In this document: piece by piece, positions 10,283 to 21,115 of the stretch
Layout of the letters: the number at the start of each line of letters is the position of its first letter
How positions within the stretch are numbered: the stretch's first letter is position 1
DNA from: Cryptomeria japonica
Taxonomy: Eukaryota; Streptophyta; Pinopsida; Cupressales; Cupressaceae
Reading direction: 5' to 3'
Length of the DNA stretch: 64,000 bases
Assembly: GCF_030272615.1 (NCBI RefSeq)
Contig: NC_081407.1
Coordinates: 97,633,897 to 97,697,896 of the forward strand
The notes under the pieces: model-generated
Told to the model about the DNA's origin: nothing
Database searches by the model: none
Seen by the model: the letters and a program-made list of their open reading frames with translations, nothing else
Position numbers and translations under genes: made by a program

Positions 10283-11308
10283 GATAGCTGTTTGATCTTT
10301 ATTGTGTTCCTTACTTGATGTAGTAGATAAGACATCTGGACCCCATTCATACTCATTGGAATCTATTTCTGAATCCTAATCTAAGATTACTCCACTATAC
10401 CATACTGAAATGTCGTATGGTGCAAAAGTTCTCTGATTTCTGTCATCTCTATTTTTACTACTTCTGGAATATCTTGTTTAAATTTTGCAGTGACAAGATT
10501 TTTCTTCACCTTTGATGGTAATCTCCTCTTCTTTCTTTTCATGTTCTTCTTGCTTCTTTTGTTTATTGGTTACTGTTTCGGCCGCTTGCTGTAGCTTTTC
10601 TTGCCAATTTCTTCTTTAGAAACTGATTTCTTTCTCCACTTTTGTTGTTGATGATTATGTTGCTTTTGATTTAATTTTAGATACCCAACCTGGATTTATC
10701 TTCTGTGGATTGTGAGTGCAGACAAATAGGTTCTGAAATACCTTGATGTTGCTTACCAATTGGTCCTTTTCCTTCATATCCCATCTTTTGCATGATTTCA
10801 TATCCTTTGCCATATTTTTTTATGGGAATATTGACTTATGTTGCTATTGCTATAGTTTTATCTTCATCCTTGTACAACCAACCAAGAATGTCTTTGTCTT
10901 CATTTTCCTCTTCAAGAGTTCCAACACTAACAAAAGTTCCTTTGAACATATGTTTTGATTTTCCTGATGTCTTTGATTGAATATCTGTAGACTTTCCATA
11001 TGAGTTAGGGGAAAGTGGAAAATTTTGCAAAGAATACTTTCCCATTACTTCATCATTTAATTTGAGCTTTTCTTCAAAAGTTTCCCATAACTTTTCTTGA
11101 ATTTCTTTGGTAGGATATACTGATTCTCTATTATGTGGAACTCTTGTATCTTATGTTGGCTTCAAATTATTGCAATATTGACTAGAATCTGCAATTATAG
11201 TGATTTCTTTTCCTTCATGAGGAAATTTCACACATTGATGATATGTAGAAGGAACTGCTTGCATCTTGTGAATCCATGGTCTCCCTAGAAGAATGTTGTA
11301 AGAGAGGT
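10283..11308 (-). pseudogene. Degenerate protease-to-linker polyprotein segment, element A
   Basis: Minus-strand pieces continue the polyprotein after protease: PWIHKMQAVPSTYHQCVKFP near 11275-11215, then YSLQNFPLSPNSYG and GTFVSVGTLEEENEDKDIL near 11040-10870. Element D has close counterparts near 45970-45550. Several stops break the frame. No catalytic motif is expected here. Confidence 0.75.
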
Positions 11309-12622
11309 TCAAACTAAAACTTGACACAATGTATCCCTTTCCACAGGTCCTATCCTTATTGGTAGCACAATAGTTCCTTTAGAAGAACGTTCTGCTTCAT
11401 CATAAGCCTTGATGGTTATTTTCTTTTCTGGATCTATTGCATTTTCTGAATATCCCAAAGCTTTTATCAAACTCAATGCACAAATGTTTAAGCCAACTCC
11501 TCCATCTATGAGCACACATTTAACACGAGTTTTATTAATGGAGACTTCAACATGTAAGGGAACATTGTGAGGATGTTGTAAGGATGCGTCATCATTTTCA
11601 GAAAATGATAAGCAATGAGGAGCTACAAGGTGTCCTACCATGTTTTGGAATTTATCTACATCCAAGTCTTTTGAAATTGTTGTTTCCACTAAAGCTTTCT
11701 CTAAAATTTCCTCATGCATAGGTGAAACCTTGAGAAGTTCCAAAATTGATATTTGAGTGGCTATTCTTTGTAATTGCTCTACTAAATTGTATTGTTGTGA
11801 TGTGGATCTTGAATCTTTTGCTATACCTGGAAAGGTAACCTTTGCTTTGCTTCTCGTGATAACATTGATTGGTTCTGAAGATGGATTTTCATTAACAACA
11901 ATCACATTTACCACATCATCATATGTATAAGTGTAATTCACTTTGGCTTTTCCTTTGTCATCTTTTAATTGGGACGATTCACCTTTGTCATAATTTGGAA
12001 GTGGAGTTTTGAAAGCCAAGTATGATTCGTTTGTCTTATGGCTATCCACTGTGATGGTTCCATTATCGATTAGATCTTGGATAAGGTGTTTCAATCTCTG
12101 TTTCAATCTCTGACAATCATTTGTTAGGTGTCCTTTATTCCAATGATAATTGCAAAAATGATTGTCATTCCACCAATTGGGCTTGACTGACGGTTCGTAA
12201 CTTCTTGCTTCTGATAAAATAATCAATTTGTTGGCAAGCAAAGTTTTTAGAGCTGATTCCAAAGATTCTCCAATGTTTATGAATTTCTTCCGAGGATTGG
12301 AGAAAAAGGACGTGGCTTTATGGTTTTCTGGATTGTTATTGCTTGGGTTTTGACTTGATAGATTAAAAATTGGTTGTTGTTGTTTTGTAGTACTACTATC
12401 GTCATTCCCTTCATTGTTGACATTCCTATTCTTTGACCAGAACTTGGGTTTGTCATTGTTGTTGTTGTTGTATGAATTATTGTAAAGTTTTAGCTCTCCT
12501 TTCTTTACCATTGTGTTCTCTATTTTCAAACCATTCTCGATCATTTTGGCAAAAGAGGGAGGACATTGCATCCTTAGTTGATAACTCATTTCACTGATAA
12601 GATTATCAATGAATATGTCCAT
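11309..12622 (-). CDS. Gag C-terminus, zinc knuckle and aspartic protease of element A
   Basis: A 437-codon open stretch on the minus strand. Residues 45-100 are Asn-rich. A CCHC-like knuckle CNYHWNKGHLTNDC is at 157-170. The protease motif VLIDGGVGLNIC has its Asp at about residue 373; the usual D-S/T-G is D-G-G here and also in element D, so it is a family trait rather than decay. One in-frame stop (D*EK near 12626) separates it from the gag core upstream, and the protease is cut at 11309 by another stop. It would process the polyprotein if expressed. Confidence 0.85.
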   Translation of the reverse strand: MDIFIDNLISEMSYQLRMQCPPSFAKMIENGLKIENTMVKKGELKLYNNSYNNNNNDKPKFWSKNRNVNNEGNDDSSTTKQQQPIFNLSSQNPSNNNPENHKATSFFSNPRKKFINIGESLESALKTLLANKLIILSEARSYEPSVKPNWWNDNHFCNYHWNKGHLTNDCQRLKQRLKHLIQDLIDNGTITVDSHKTNESYLAFKTPLPNYDKGESSQLKDDKGKAKVNYTYTYDDVVNVIVVNENPSSEPINVITRSKAKVTFPGIAKDSRSTSQQYNLVEQLQRIATQISILELLKVSPMHEEILEKALVETTISKDLDVDKFQNMVGHLVAPHCLSFSENDDASLQHPHNVPLHVEVSINKTRVKCVLIDGGVGLNICALSLIKALGYSENAIDPEKKITIKAYDEAERSSKGTIVLPIRIGPVERDTLCQVLV

Positions 12623-13886
12623 TTTTTCTCAATCAAGTACATCTCGGGGATACCTATTAAACATGCATTTCCATCGTTGTAAGAAAATCATAAAGGATTC
12701 ACCATTCTTTTGTTTAACATTGCAAAGATCTAACATTGTTATTTCATTCCTTATATTGTAGGAGTATTGTAAAATAAACCTATTCACAAGTTCTTCAAAG
12801 GATTTGATTCCAGAAGGTAATCTTGAAAACCACTCCATTGATTGTCCATTTAAAATCCTAGGAAAAAGATGCATAAGGTAAGTTTCATCATGATCAAATT
12901 CCATGCTCATAGTACAAAACTCCCTAATGTGACCTTGAGGATCAGATTTTTCATCGTGTTTGTCATATTTAGGAATCTCGCAATGTTGCGGAAATGGTAT
13001 CATATTCATATTTTTATCGAACAGATATGGGCATATATCTTCTAATGAATACTTCTTGGAGCTTGTCCCATTTTGCATGTCTTGTATCTGTTGTTGTAGA
13101 GCTTGTATTTGTTGAGTAAGGTTTGACAATGGATTATCCACATAGTTTCTCCTTGTTTCTTCGTGAGTTCTCTTATCACTATGCTCTTTTCTTTTGTCAT
13201 CCCTTTCTTTCCTTGTTTCTTCATTGCTTTCTTTGTTCACATCTTCGTTATCTGGCTCATCTGTGTTTTGGGTGTTACTTGCCTCCACATCTTGTTTCAA
13301 GCTTTCTATGTTAAAGTCTTGTGGTAGTTTAGCTCCAGATTTTGCCAACATCAAGAGATATTTTTCTTTTTGTTTTGCCAACAATTTTTCCATTAGCCTA
13401 TCAAATTTGAAATCTTGCTCAAGGTCTCTAATGGTGCTATTGACTACTTCTTCGTCAACAACGGTAAATCCAAAAGTGTGGAATACAGGATTATCTTATT
13501 CCTCCATTTGTTGTTATTTTCTAAGTTGTTCGTGTTGGGCTCTAGTCCAAACTGGCATGTGATTATTTCAAAGTTGTTGAAAGTTCCAAAGGATAAAGTC
13601 AATAGGTGATTATTGGTTTAGGAAGACATGCCTTGTTGATTTTACCACTATTGTTTATTTGTTGGGATAAAGCGTCTCTTTGTTGAAAAGCACGTCTTTG
13701 CAAAATTTTATCATCAAATTCTGTATCGCAGCCATGTAGGTAATGACGAAAACGGTGTAGGAATGTCCTATGTTTCAATAAGATCTTACGATTGATATAC
13801 AAGAATCTTATCCATTTCTGAGTATCTTTATAACTAGGTTTTCTTTTCTTAAGGCGATACTTAAAAGTCATATAAGCATTTGGCAA
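12623..13886 (-). pseudogene. Gag core of element A
   Basis: The minus-strand frame 13393-12629 (254 codons) has a charged Glu/Arg/Lys region and then a retrotransposon Gag domain: PQGHIREFCTMSMEFDHD, WFSRLPSGIKSFEELVNRF and ESFMIFLQRWKCMFNRYP. An upstream N-terminal piece (13886-13599) is Lys/Arg-rich and reads into the core through stops and a frame change. Gag forms the virus-like particle in this family. Element D carries the homologous gag at 47640-49620. Confidence 0.85.
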
Positions 13887-15414
13887 TTCACAAGTTTGTT
13901 TGATTCCAATGTTGGTGCAATTCTGGTTTTGATATAACCTAGGTTCAAAATAGGAAAGATATATCCAAGATTAGGAACCTAGTATAGATTGATCAAGCTT
14001 CGTGATAGAGGATTTGATTATCCTGATGAGAAACTTGACAAGGATGTCGATTTTTTTGCACTTAAGACGTTTGAATCAATAGCTTGTTGAATGTTGATGT
14101 TTATAGAACTTTTGGGAATAACCTGTTAGATTAGTGACCTAGTTGTTTGAGCTAGTTTGAAAATACGTGATGGTTTAGAGACAAATCTACTTCAAGAATT
14201 ATTTTGATATTGATGTTTTGACACTTTGATTTTGATCTGGTGCTTCAAGTGTTGGAAATCTTTTTGTATTACCCTTTTGATCACACTTTTTCAGTAATTT
14301 GTTGGATTTTTTCTCTCTTGTAGATGATAATTTTCTTCAATTTTTGACCATTTGGAACATGTTATAGACATAGAGGAGACAATGTTTAATAAAAAAAATG
14401 CACAAGCAAGTACAATCCCTATGGCAGGCTAAGACAATAGTTGTTGAATCTCATGTGGGGTTTCCCCTGAGGCTACGTTATTCAAAGCGGATATTTAGAT
14501 GCTTGACCCCACTGGCTCCACCCTTGGCACTCACTTCTTCGGGACCGTCAAGCACCAGTTTCCATGAAAAATCCCCATGGCAAACTTTATATCTCTACTA
14601 GGATCCATATGTATGTGAGCCACTTCAGAGGTCCGACCTCCTGCGCCAACAACTAGAATGATTTTGACAACTAGTACAAGTGGTTTTTAGTAAAGGCTTC
14701 TGGTCATGTGGCCATACATGCGACACTTTCAGCTCTGTAAATACAGAAGGTTCCCAGCCTATAGAGGTTACGCTCCATAGGGTTATGGGGAAACATAGTG
14801 TCGGTATGAACTTATCAGCACATGTTGTTTGTGACTTTCATCACAAACATGATTTATTTATAGTGGATTGGAAGGACTTGATATTAGCCCGTTTCCACTT
14901 TAGGTCATTCCCCTCTCACTGGCCCCCTCAAGGCAGCTCGGGAAGGCAGACCCTCTAAAGGATTTAATTACTTGAAAGCAAAGAAAGCGTAAAAGAGTGG
15001 GTTTGGATTTTTGGTCACCCAATTAAGGGGAGAGCATATATCTACCACTTTTGAGATACGAAATATAAGTGTTCTTTTTAACCTTTTCAAAGCAATTGTT
15101 GGCTAAGTCCTATTTGGAGATGTTGCTCCAACAAGCATGGTGTTTATTTTAGCCCTTTTAAAAGTCTATGTGCAACTATTTTAAAGAAAATACTAAAAAT
15201 GCAAGTTGCATGCTGTCAATTCATCCTCTTAGTTAAACTAGATGAACAAGATATGATATGTTACTTCCAAAAACAAGGCTTTTAATTAACTAGATGATGA
15301 AATGCATAAAATTTGCCTTAAATACCATCCTCCATATGTATGTTAGTATTCTGAAAATTTTGATTTCTTGGACATTCGGACCTGCAAGAAATTTTTGTCA
15401 GTTTGTAAATCGAA
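13887..15414 (-). other. Element A leader (PBS to gag)
   Basis: About 1.5 kb without a convincing reading frame. It contains a block strongly conserved with element D (listed separately). The rest, including 13930-14400, is AT-rich and diverged. Long structured leaders are usual in Tat elements. Confidence 0.7.
14905..15145 (-). other. Conserved leader block shared with element D
   Basis: This block aligns by eye with 50770-51010 of D at roughly 75-80 percent identity, better than much of the coding sequence. Shared words include CTCACTGGCCCCCTCAAGGC, GGGAAGGCAGACCCTCTAAA, AATTAAGGGGAGAGCATAT and CCTATTTGGAGATGTTGCTC. No frame is kept, so an RNA-level role such as packaging or dimerisation is plausible but unproven. 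Confidence 0.75.
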
Positions 15415-15730
15415 ACGCTAATCTAACACATGCGCTACCGTTTTGCTCAAAAGCGCTAACCTGCAGGTCAAAAGCCCTAACCTAGACTACAAAAGCGCTA
15501 CTTTGTGGATACAAAAGCGTGATTTCTTTAACAAATGCACTAATCTAGGACACAAATGTGTGAACCTGTAATGCAAATGTGCAGACTTTAAGAAAAAAGT
15601 GCTAACCTAAAATTCTCATGCGCTAACCTATGGTGCAAATGCGCTAACCTAGAAGGTAAATGCACTAACCTGCGGAACAAAAGCGCTGTCAGAATTCACA
15701 TATACGTGAATCTGCATTACAAATGCGTTA
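15415..15730 (-). repeat. Array of the TTAGCGCATTTGC motif, opposite orientation
   Basis: Around a dozen copies read GCGCTAACCT or AAATGCGCTAACC on the plus strand, the reverse complement of the motif in 3124-3420. Examples are aaaagcgctaacct, catgcgctaaccta and aaatgcgctaacctag near 15450-15660. The array ends about 45 bp before the PBS. Confidence 0.8.
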
Positions 15731-15774
15731 ATTTTATTATTTGCAAGATTTTAAAAGGTATATGTGAGGTCTAT

Positions 15775-15794
15775 GAGCCCCACGGTGGACACCA
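15775..15794 (-). other. Element A primer binding site, tRNA-Lys type
   Basis: The minus strand reads TGGTGTCCACCGTGGGGCTC three bases inside the right LTR. From memory of plant tRNA-Lys(CUU), whose 3' end is GAGCCCCACGGTGGGCGCCA, only two positions differ. This sets the right LTR as the 5' LTR and minus as the coding strand. Confidence 0.85.
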
Positions 15795-15797
15795 AAA

Positions 15798-16964
15798 TGT
15801 GTCGACTTGAATTTCATCCTCCGAATGCTACCTGTAATAAGTTAGTTTCACAAAATACAAATGAAAATACTACAGGAAATCCAAATTCAACCAATGAAAC
15901 TACATGAAGTACATATGAAATAAAATACTAATATTACCTTCATGGCTTATGTCTCATTGTGTCTTAACTCCACTGTTCCTGGTTGCAGATGGTGTGCTCT
16001 CAGATAATACACTGATGGCTTCCAAGATGGCATATGAAGAACGAATTGATAACTTGTAGTTAAATGATACTATGATATGCAAATATTACATTATTATGGT
16101 AAAATGATTATGCTATATGATAATTGCTATTGCTATTGCTATTTGCTTCAAAAACTCACGGATGCATATGATTAGCTTGCAAAATGTACTTGAAGTCTCT
16201 TGATTTCTAACTCTCTCTCAACTGAAGCTCTTGATTTTATAGACTTTGAGAGGATGAGATGATGTGGCTTAGATCAACAGTCATGATCAGATCTGCAGAT
16301 TTGGATGGCTATGAGCAAAGGTGAAGGTTGAGAGAAAGGGGGAAGGAGAAGACAAGTGTCACTCATCTCACCTTGACTGGGTTGCCGACTGAGGGAATCT
16401 AGGGATGGTTGGAGGAAATTTAGGCATGAGCGGACAAGTGGACTCAAGTCCTTCCTAAGATGTAGGGGGTGTTGGAGAGAATATAGGAAATGGTTATGAA
16501 ATATGTGTACATACACAATTTCATTAAATTTTGGAGGTTGAAGATAAATGATGAATTAATATTTAAGAAATATTCATTTCCTTAGCCACATGTTTGATGA
16601 GTTGGCAAAGGGAAGATGAAGTGGAGATGGAGGGTGAGTTGGAAAAGGGATTAAATAATTTTGAGAATTATTTAATATTGGAGACTATAGGATAGGAGAA
16701 TAACCATTAAATATTAGATATTTAATTGTTTGGAGGAGATAATTAGAATATTAGATATTTAATTAACTAGGTTAAAAATAATAATTAAATATTAAATATT
16801 TAATTAATTAGAAGAATATGATAGAAGAATTAATTAATAGAAAGACATGAAAATGAATTAAATAAATTAATCTTTTCAAATTAACTATTTAATAGAAGAA
16901 TAATTATTAAATAAATACAAAAATATTTATTTAATTGCTCATAGCCAATTTTTATGTGTATACA
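15798..16964 (-). repeat. Element A 5' LTR
   Basis: This 1167-bp copy starts at TGTGTCGAC and ends with GTGTATACA at 16964, then the TATAC TSD. On the minus strand TATAAAA is at 16235-16241, the promoter that would drive the element. Differences from the 3' LTR are scattered substitutions plus small indels (for example a short insertion near 16100). Confidence 0.95.
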
Positions 16965-16969
16965 TATAC

Positions 16970-17433
16970 CAACAAAAGAATAGGTGGCAGATATCTTCAC
17001 CAAGCCACTACAGAAGGACACATTTGAATACCTTAGAGGTAAGCTAGGGGTGATGCCCCTACCTACAACGAATCAGGTAAAAAGGGCCCTATATCAATTT
17101 GGTATAATTTCTTTATGGAAAATATCTAAGACTAGTTTGATAAGTATGGACTACTCTGGTTAGGGGGAGTAGTCTTGTAAGTGTACTAAAATACATCTTT
17201 GGCATTGCTGTCAAAGGGGGAGATATGATTGTAGTGTTTGAGCATTGGTAAGTAGTGATTGAGCTAAAGTTGTTGAAACAAAGTATTACTAGTGTTAGGG
17301 GGAGATATTCATTACTCAGAGCAAAAGTAATAATCGGTACATAAATAAAGAAAGAAATGAAGAAAGTATTTGTAGGAGAAACTGATAAGACAAATTCTGA
17401 AGTGTTGCCATCAATGCCAAAGGGGGAGATTTT
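16970..17433 (+). pseudogene. Copia pol C-terminus and 3' untranslated region
   Basis: Directly after the element A TSD the copia frame resumes with GGRYLHQ / VADIFTKPLQKDTFEYLRG, depending on frame; the latter is the standard copia RNase H tail. After about 17080 the sequence is non-coding, with several AGGGGGAGA runs (17161, 17215, 17298 and 17421). The last, caaagggggaga, is the likely polypurine tract next to the LTR. Confidence 0.88.
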
Positions 17434-19040
17434 TGGCATTGACAAAACTGGTTAATCCAGAGAATCAATATACTTGCTGAGATTTGTCATTGATGTCTAA
17501 CATTGACCGTTGGAGTGGTGTATATTAGTAGAAAAGGTGACGACTTGTAAATAACACGGAAGAAACATAAGAGACAAGTGATCAAGGTTCAATCAGCTCA
17601 AGGGAAGACAGACTAAGCTAACCGATTTGTCACTCAAGAAGATCAGTATTGAGGTCAGATCTTTAAGTTGGTCATTATGATGATAATGAAGTCACCAAAG
17701 GTGACTTTTGCAAGAGGGCTTGAGGTTGTATGCAAATCGGAACCTCATTGGCAAACAAGAGAAGAGACTTGATAGAAGCATTGCAAACTGACATCAAGGG
17801 ATGAACCGACAATGAAGAGTGCAGTGGTATATCGGTTAAGTAGAAGGAAGATAGGTGTTTGCCTAAAATCTCGGAGTGATGATCAGTTATTCAGTTGCGG
17901 TGGCAAAAAGTGAGTTGGTGAGCTTGTGTCTACACCAAACTAAAGGTTGGTGAAGTCAACTTCAATCATCATGCAGTCAAGCCATGATTACTTGTGGATT
18001 TTCTGGTTCACATTTAAAAGATTGAACTTGACCCAAAAGTCACTATTTTGGGGGGATGCGATGGCAGAATTAGTTGAGTAGTTGGCGGAATTGTTGCAGG
18101 TCACACAGAGAAAGAGTGGGAGATTTTGAATTTTAAATCCTCTAAAATCTGTGATTGCTTTCATTGAGGAAATACCTGAAGGTGACAACAGAAAGTGTAT
18201 AAAGTATTTTCGAGTTCATTCAAAAATTCTTGATCGTAAAATTTGCAAAGAGCAGATCCTGTGAAAAGCGATCCAAAGTGCAGGGTAGAGTGAGAGGAAG
18301 TGCTAAAAGATTAAGGAGAGAAATGAGTGTATGAAGTAGACCGACAGAGTGCAGAGTCGAGGGTCAGAAGACTGACAAAGTGCAGAGCCGAGGGTTAGAG
18401 GACCGACAGAGTGCAGAGCCGAGGATTAGAGGACCGACAGAGTGCAGAGCCAAAGGTATAAGCAGAAAACCAGTGTTGTGCAGATTAGACACAGTCGATG
18501 CAGATAAAGTATGATTTTTATTGTGAACCAATCAAGCTATCAGTAGCTACTCCAACAGATCATCTTTTAGTTGTTGTCTAACCATTGCAACTCAAATCCC
18601 TTAACCGGGTGGACTTTAGCAGGTCCCTTTGTAAAATCCCTAAACTAGGTGACATCTTAATTGATGTTTCTAAGTCCTTTAACCAGGCTACCTCTAATAG
18701 GGTAAAGGCATTGATAGGCCTTAAATAAAATCCCTTAACTAGGTGGCACCTAACAGTGTCTTTGTAATCTCCTAACAGGAATGGCTCTTCATTGGGCGTA
18801 CTCCAGAAGAGTACAAATTTTGTGAGTTCGTACTCACACCGTGGTTTTCTCCCATTTGGGTTTCCACGAGATAAATCTTGGTGTCACTGTGTATATTTTC
18901 ATGCATGCATATTCTTCTGCAGTAATTGTTTGTATTGATGAATATTAAGTGAGTGTAGACTTGAGTTAAAAGTTTTAATAGTGTAAAATTGGTAAAGTGT
19001 TGATTCACCCCTCCCCTCTCAGCATCGGTTGGGACTAACA
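17434..19040 (+). repeat. Copia 3' LTR
   Basis: The LTR begins TGGCATTGAC just after the polypurine tract and is taken to end GGGACTAACA at 19040, because sequence homologous to element D follows. Typical copia LTR features are present: TCACACCGTGG and CCACGAGATAAAT near 18835-18875 and repeated AAATCCCTTAAC words. A possible TATA box GTATAAAGT is near 18197. Its 5' partner is outside the window, so the length (about 1.6 kb) and start are inferred. Confidence 0.75.
18340..18456 (+). repeat. 31-bp tandem repeat in the copia LTR
   Basis: Units start at 18340, 18371, 18402 and 18433 (the last partial) with the core ACCGACAGAGTGCAGAGCCG. They are close copies with a few substitutions. They lie in the LTR, probably just downstream of the transcription start. 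Confidence 0.9.
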
Positions 19041-21115
19041 GATTATATACACGCATCATTGTATTTTTGATGACTCCCTCAATATGTACATTGTTACATT
19101 TTGATTAATTTGATATGATACACATTGATCGATTTATAGATGTTGATGTCTCTTGATTCATGTACCTTGTTATTGATGTGATATCCAAGGACTTTGGACA
19201 TTTATTTGTTTCACTGATGATTCGTTCTGACTTATATCTTTGATTTTCCTTTGGATCAACATGGGTCACACGTGTGCATGATGATATGATACTAGATATG
19301 GTTCTACATGTTATGGATGTCTTTATTTGATGAGCTATATGATATGCATGATCTATATGACTTTTGCTTTATAGATGATTGCCTATGTGATGTGGGTGAT
19401 GATGTGATGCTATGATCTATATGTTTTGAAGGTGATATGCTTAAGATGTTTTGATGTTTATGCACATGAATGTGTTTTGTGATTTATAATGTGATGAATG
19501 TATGCCTTTTATTGTGCTGCTAAATGCAATGCATGAATATGTGAATGTGTTTAACATGTCTTTGTTCTTTTTGAGTGTTTTTTAGTTGATATGGTAATGT
19601 TCATGTATGTGAATGTACTTTGATATGAGATGATAATGTTGATGCAACTAATGCAATTTGATTAGGATGTTATAGTGATGTGAAATGTATCTTGAAAATG
19701 AGATGTAAAATGAGAATGATAATGATAATGATATGAGAGTATGTCAGATGTATCTTGAAAATGAGATGATTTGAAAATTCAATTAATGCAATGCTTAATA
19801 TGGTAATGCAACTAATGCACTCGTAAAATGATATGAAAATGTACATGTAACTAAATGTGATTGGAACATGAGATGAAATGAGCTATGGTAATGCAATGCA
19901 ATGAAAATGCGATCTAATGCAATTTTATCATGATATGATAATGATAATGAGAATGTAATCTAATGCAAAGCTTAATATGAAAATGATAATAATAATGAGA
20001 ATGCAATCTAATGCAAAGCTTAATATGACCACTACATGAAATGCACTCTCTTTACTAATGTTGCCATCTGTTTTGATCAAATTGTCAGTTCTTCCCCTTT
20101 TGTATTTCATCATTGAGCCTTGATTTGTTGAAAGTTGATACAAGCATCATGGTATAATTGAACCATAATGACCTGAGTATAACTTACATGGATGTTGATA
20201 TTGCAAGACGACACAAATGTCGAGGTATAATTAAACCAAGAGGACCTGAGTGTTGCTTGCGTAAAACAGACAAGAGTTAACCTTAGTCCAATACAAATCC
20301 GAAATGTCCTCAGTGATATGTTGTCTGATCACATCGTAAGACAAATTTGCATAGTAGAAGGCTTCACTCCCAAACAACAGACAAAAGAAAACATCACATT
20401 CCTTCCTTGCTTCTCTAGTCTTTGAGACATCCTTGAGTTGCTTAGGAGATATGGTAAGCAAAAATAAACAACCATAAGTAAGCATGTATGCTATCTAAAG
20501 TGTATTCTTGCCAAATAAAAATTCTTGCAAATAGATATTTTGTTCAGTTGAAATCAGTTCAAGTCCTTGATGTTTATCCTTGATGGTTGTGCTCTCATGT
20601 TGCTATGTTCATTGTTGGTTGTCCTGATCCTTGTTGTCTTACTATGTGTTTGGTCTGGTGGCTAAACCCACAAGACGATATGCCCCCAGTGAGGTCAGGA
20701 TTTTCCCCTTGCTGTTAATACTACTTCTATATGGATATGTACACTAATCACCAAGCCATGATGGGATATGATTAGGATAACTTATTCAGATAATCAAGGA
20801 CCGTGACTACGCTTAGTATGTCTAGGATAACGCTACGTGTATAAGTGTTTTGCGATGGCTATGAGCTTTATATTAGATGGAGCCAAAGATATGATACGTG
20901 TATTAATAGATAGAAGAGCTTCTCTATCATAAATAGCGCTTGTTTGCCAAATTTTCACCACTTGTTTTAATTGCACTTTTTGATTTGTGTTTCAATTTTT
21001 TTTGTATTTTTCTTGATTTTTTTATTTTTTCTGCCACAAGGCACCTGTTTACCAGGTTTTCACCCTAGTGACGATTTTTTTGTTGCTTTTTTGTTTGATC
21101 TGTGCATTGGACGAC
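19041..21115 (-). other. Element D region 3' of pol
   Basis: The part 19041-20040 is low-complexity and rich in atgatatgata and aatgcaatgca words. The part 20060-21060 has blocks conserved with element A 6825-7949, including GACCTGAGTAT..CTTACATGGA and GTGACTACG. No real gene is visible; short frames here are chance. The left junction is the copia LTR. Confidence 0.7.

Larger units (their letters stand above)
1465..16964 (-). mobile_element. Element A: 15.5-kb Tat-like Ty3/gypsy LTR retrotransposon, internally deleted
   Basis: Two direct LTRs (1465-2629 and 15798-16964) flank the element. The 5-bp TSD TATAC is at 1460-1464 and 16965-16969, inside the copia RNase H gene. The coding strand is minus: PBS and leader at the right, then gag, protease, linker, RT, RNase H and an integrase remnant, with a polypurine tract at the left. 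The LTRs look only a few percent different by eye, so insertion is younger than most neighbours. The copy lacks the RT YxDD half and the integrase core and could move only with help. An antisense PMD-family pseudogene sits between pol and the 3' LTR. Family assignment follows from domain order and the D element homologues in this window. Confidence 0.95.

Noticed and set aside
15415-15730. Regularly spaced short motif considered as a CRISPR-like array
   Set aside because: Repeats are degenerate 12-13 bases with irregular spacing, in a plant retrotransposon leader, and no cas-like genes are present.
1465-16964. Initially read as a plus-strand element because the LTR starts TG on the plus strand and a plus ORF follows
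   Set aside because: PBS at the right end, polypurine tract at the left end and gag-pol on the minus strand show it is a minus-strand element; the plus ORF is the antisense PMD gene.
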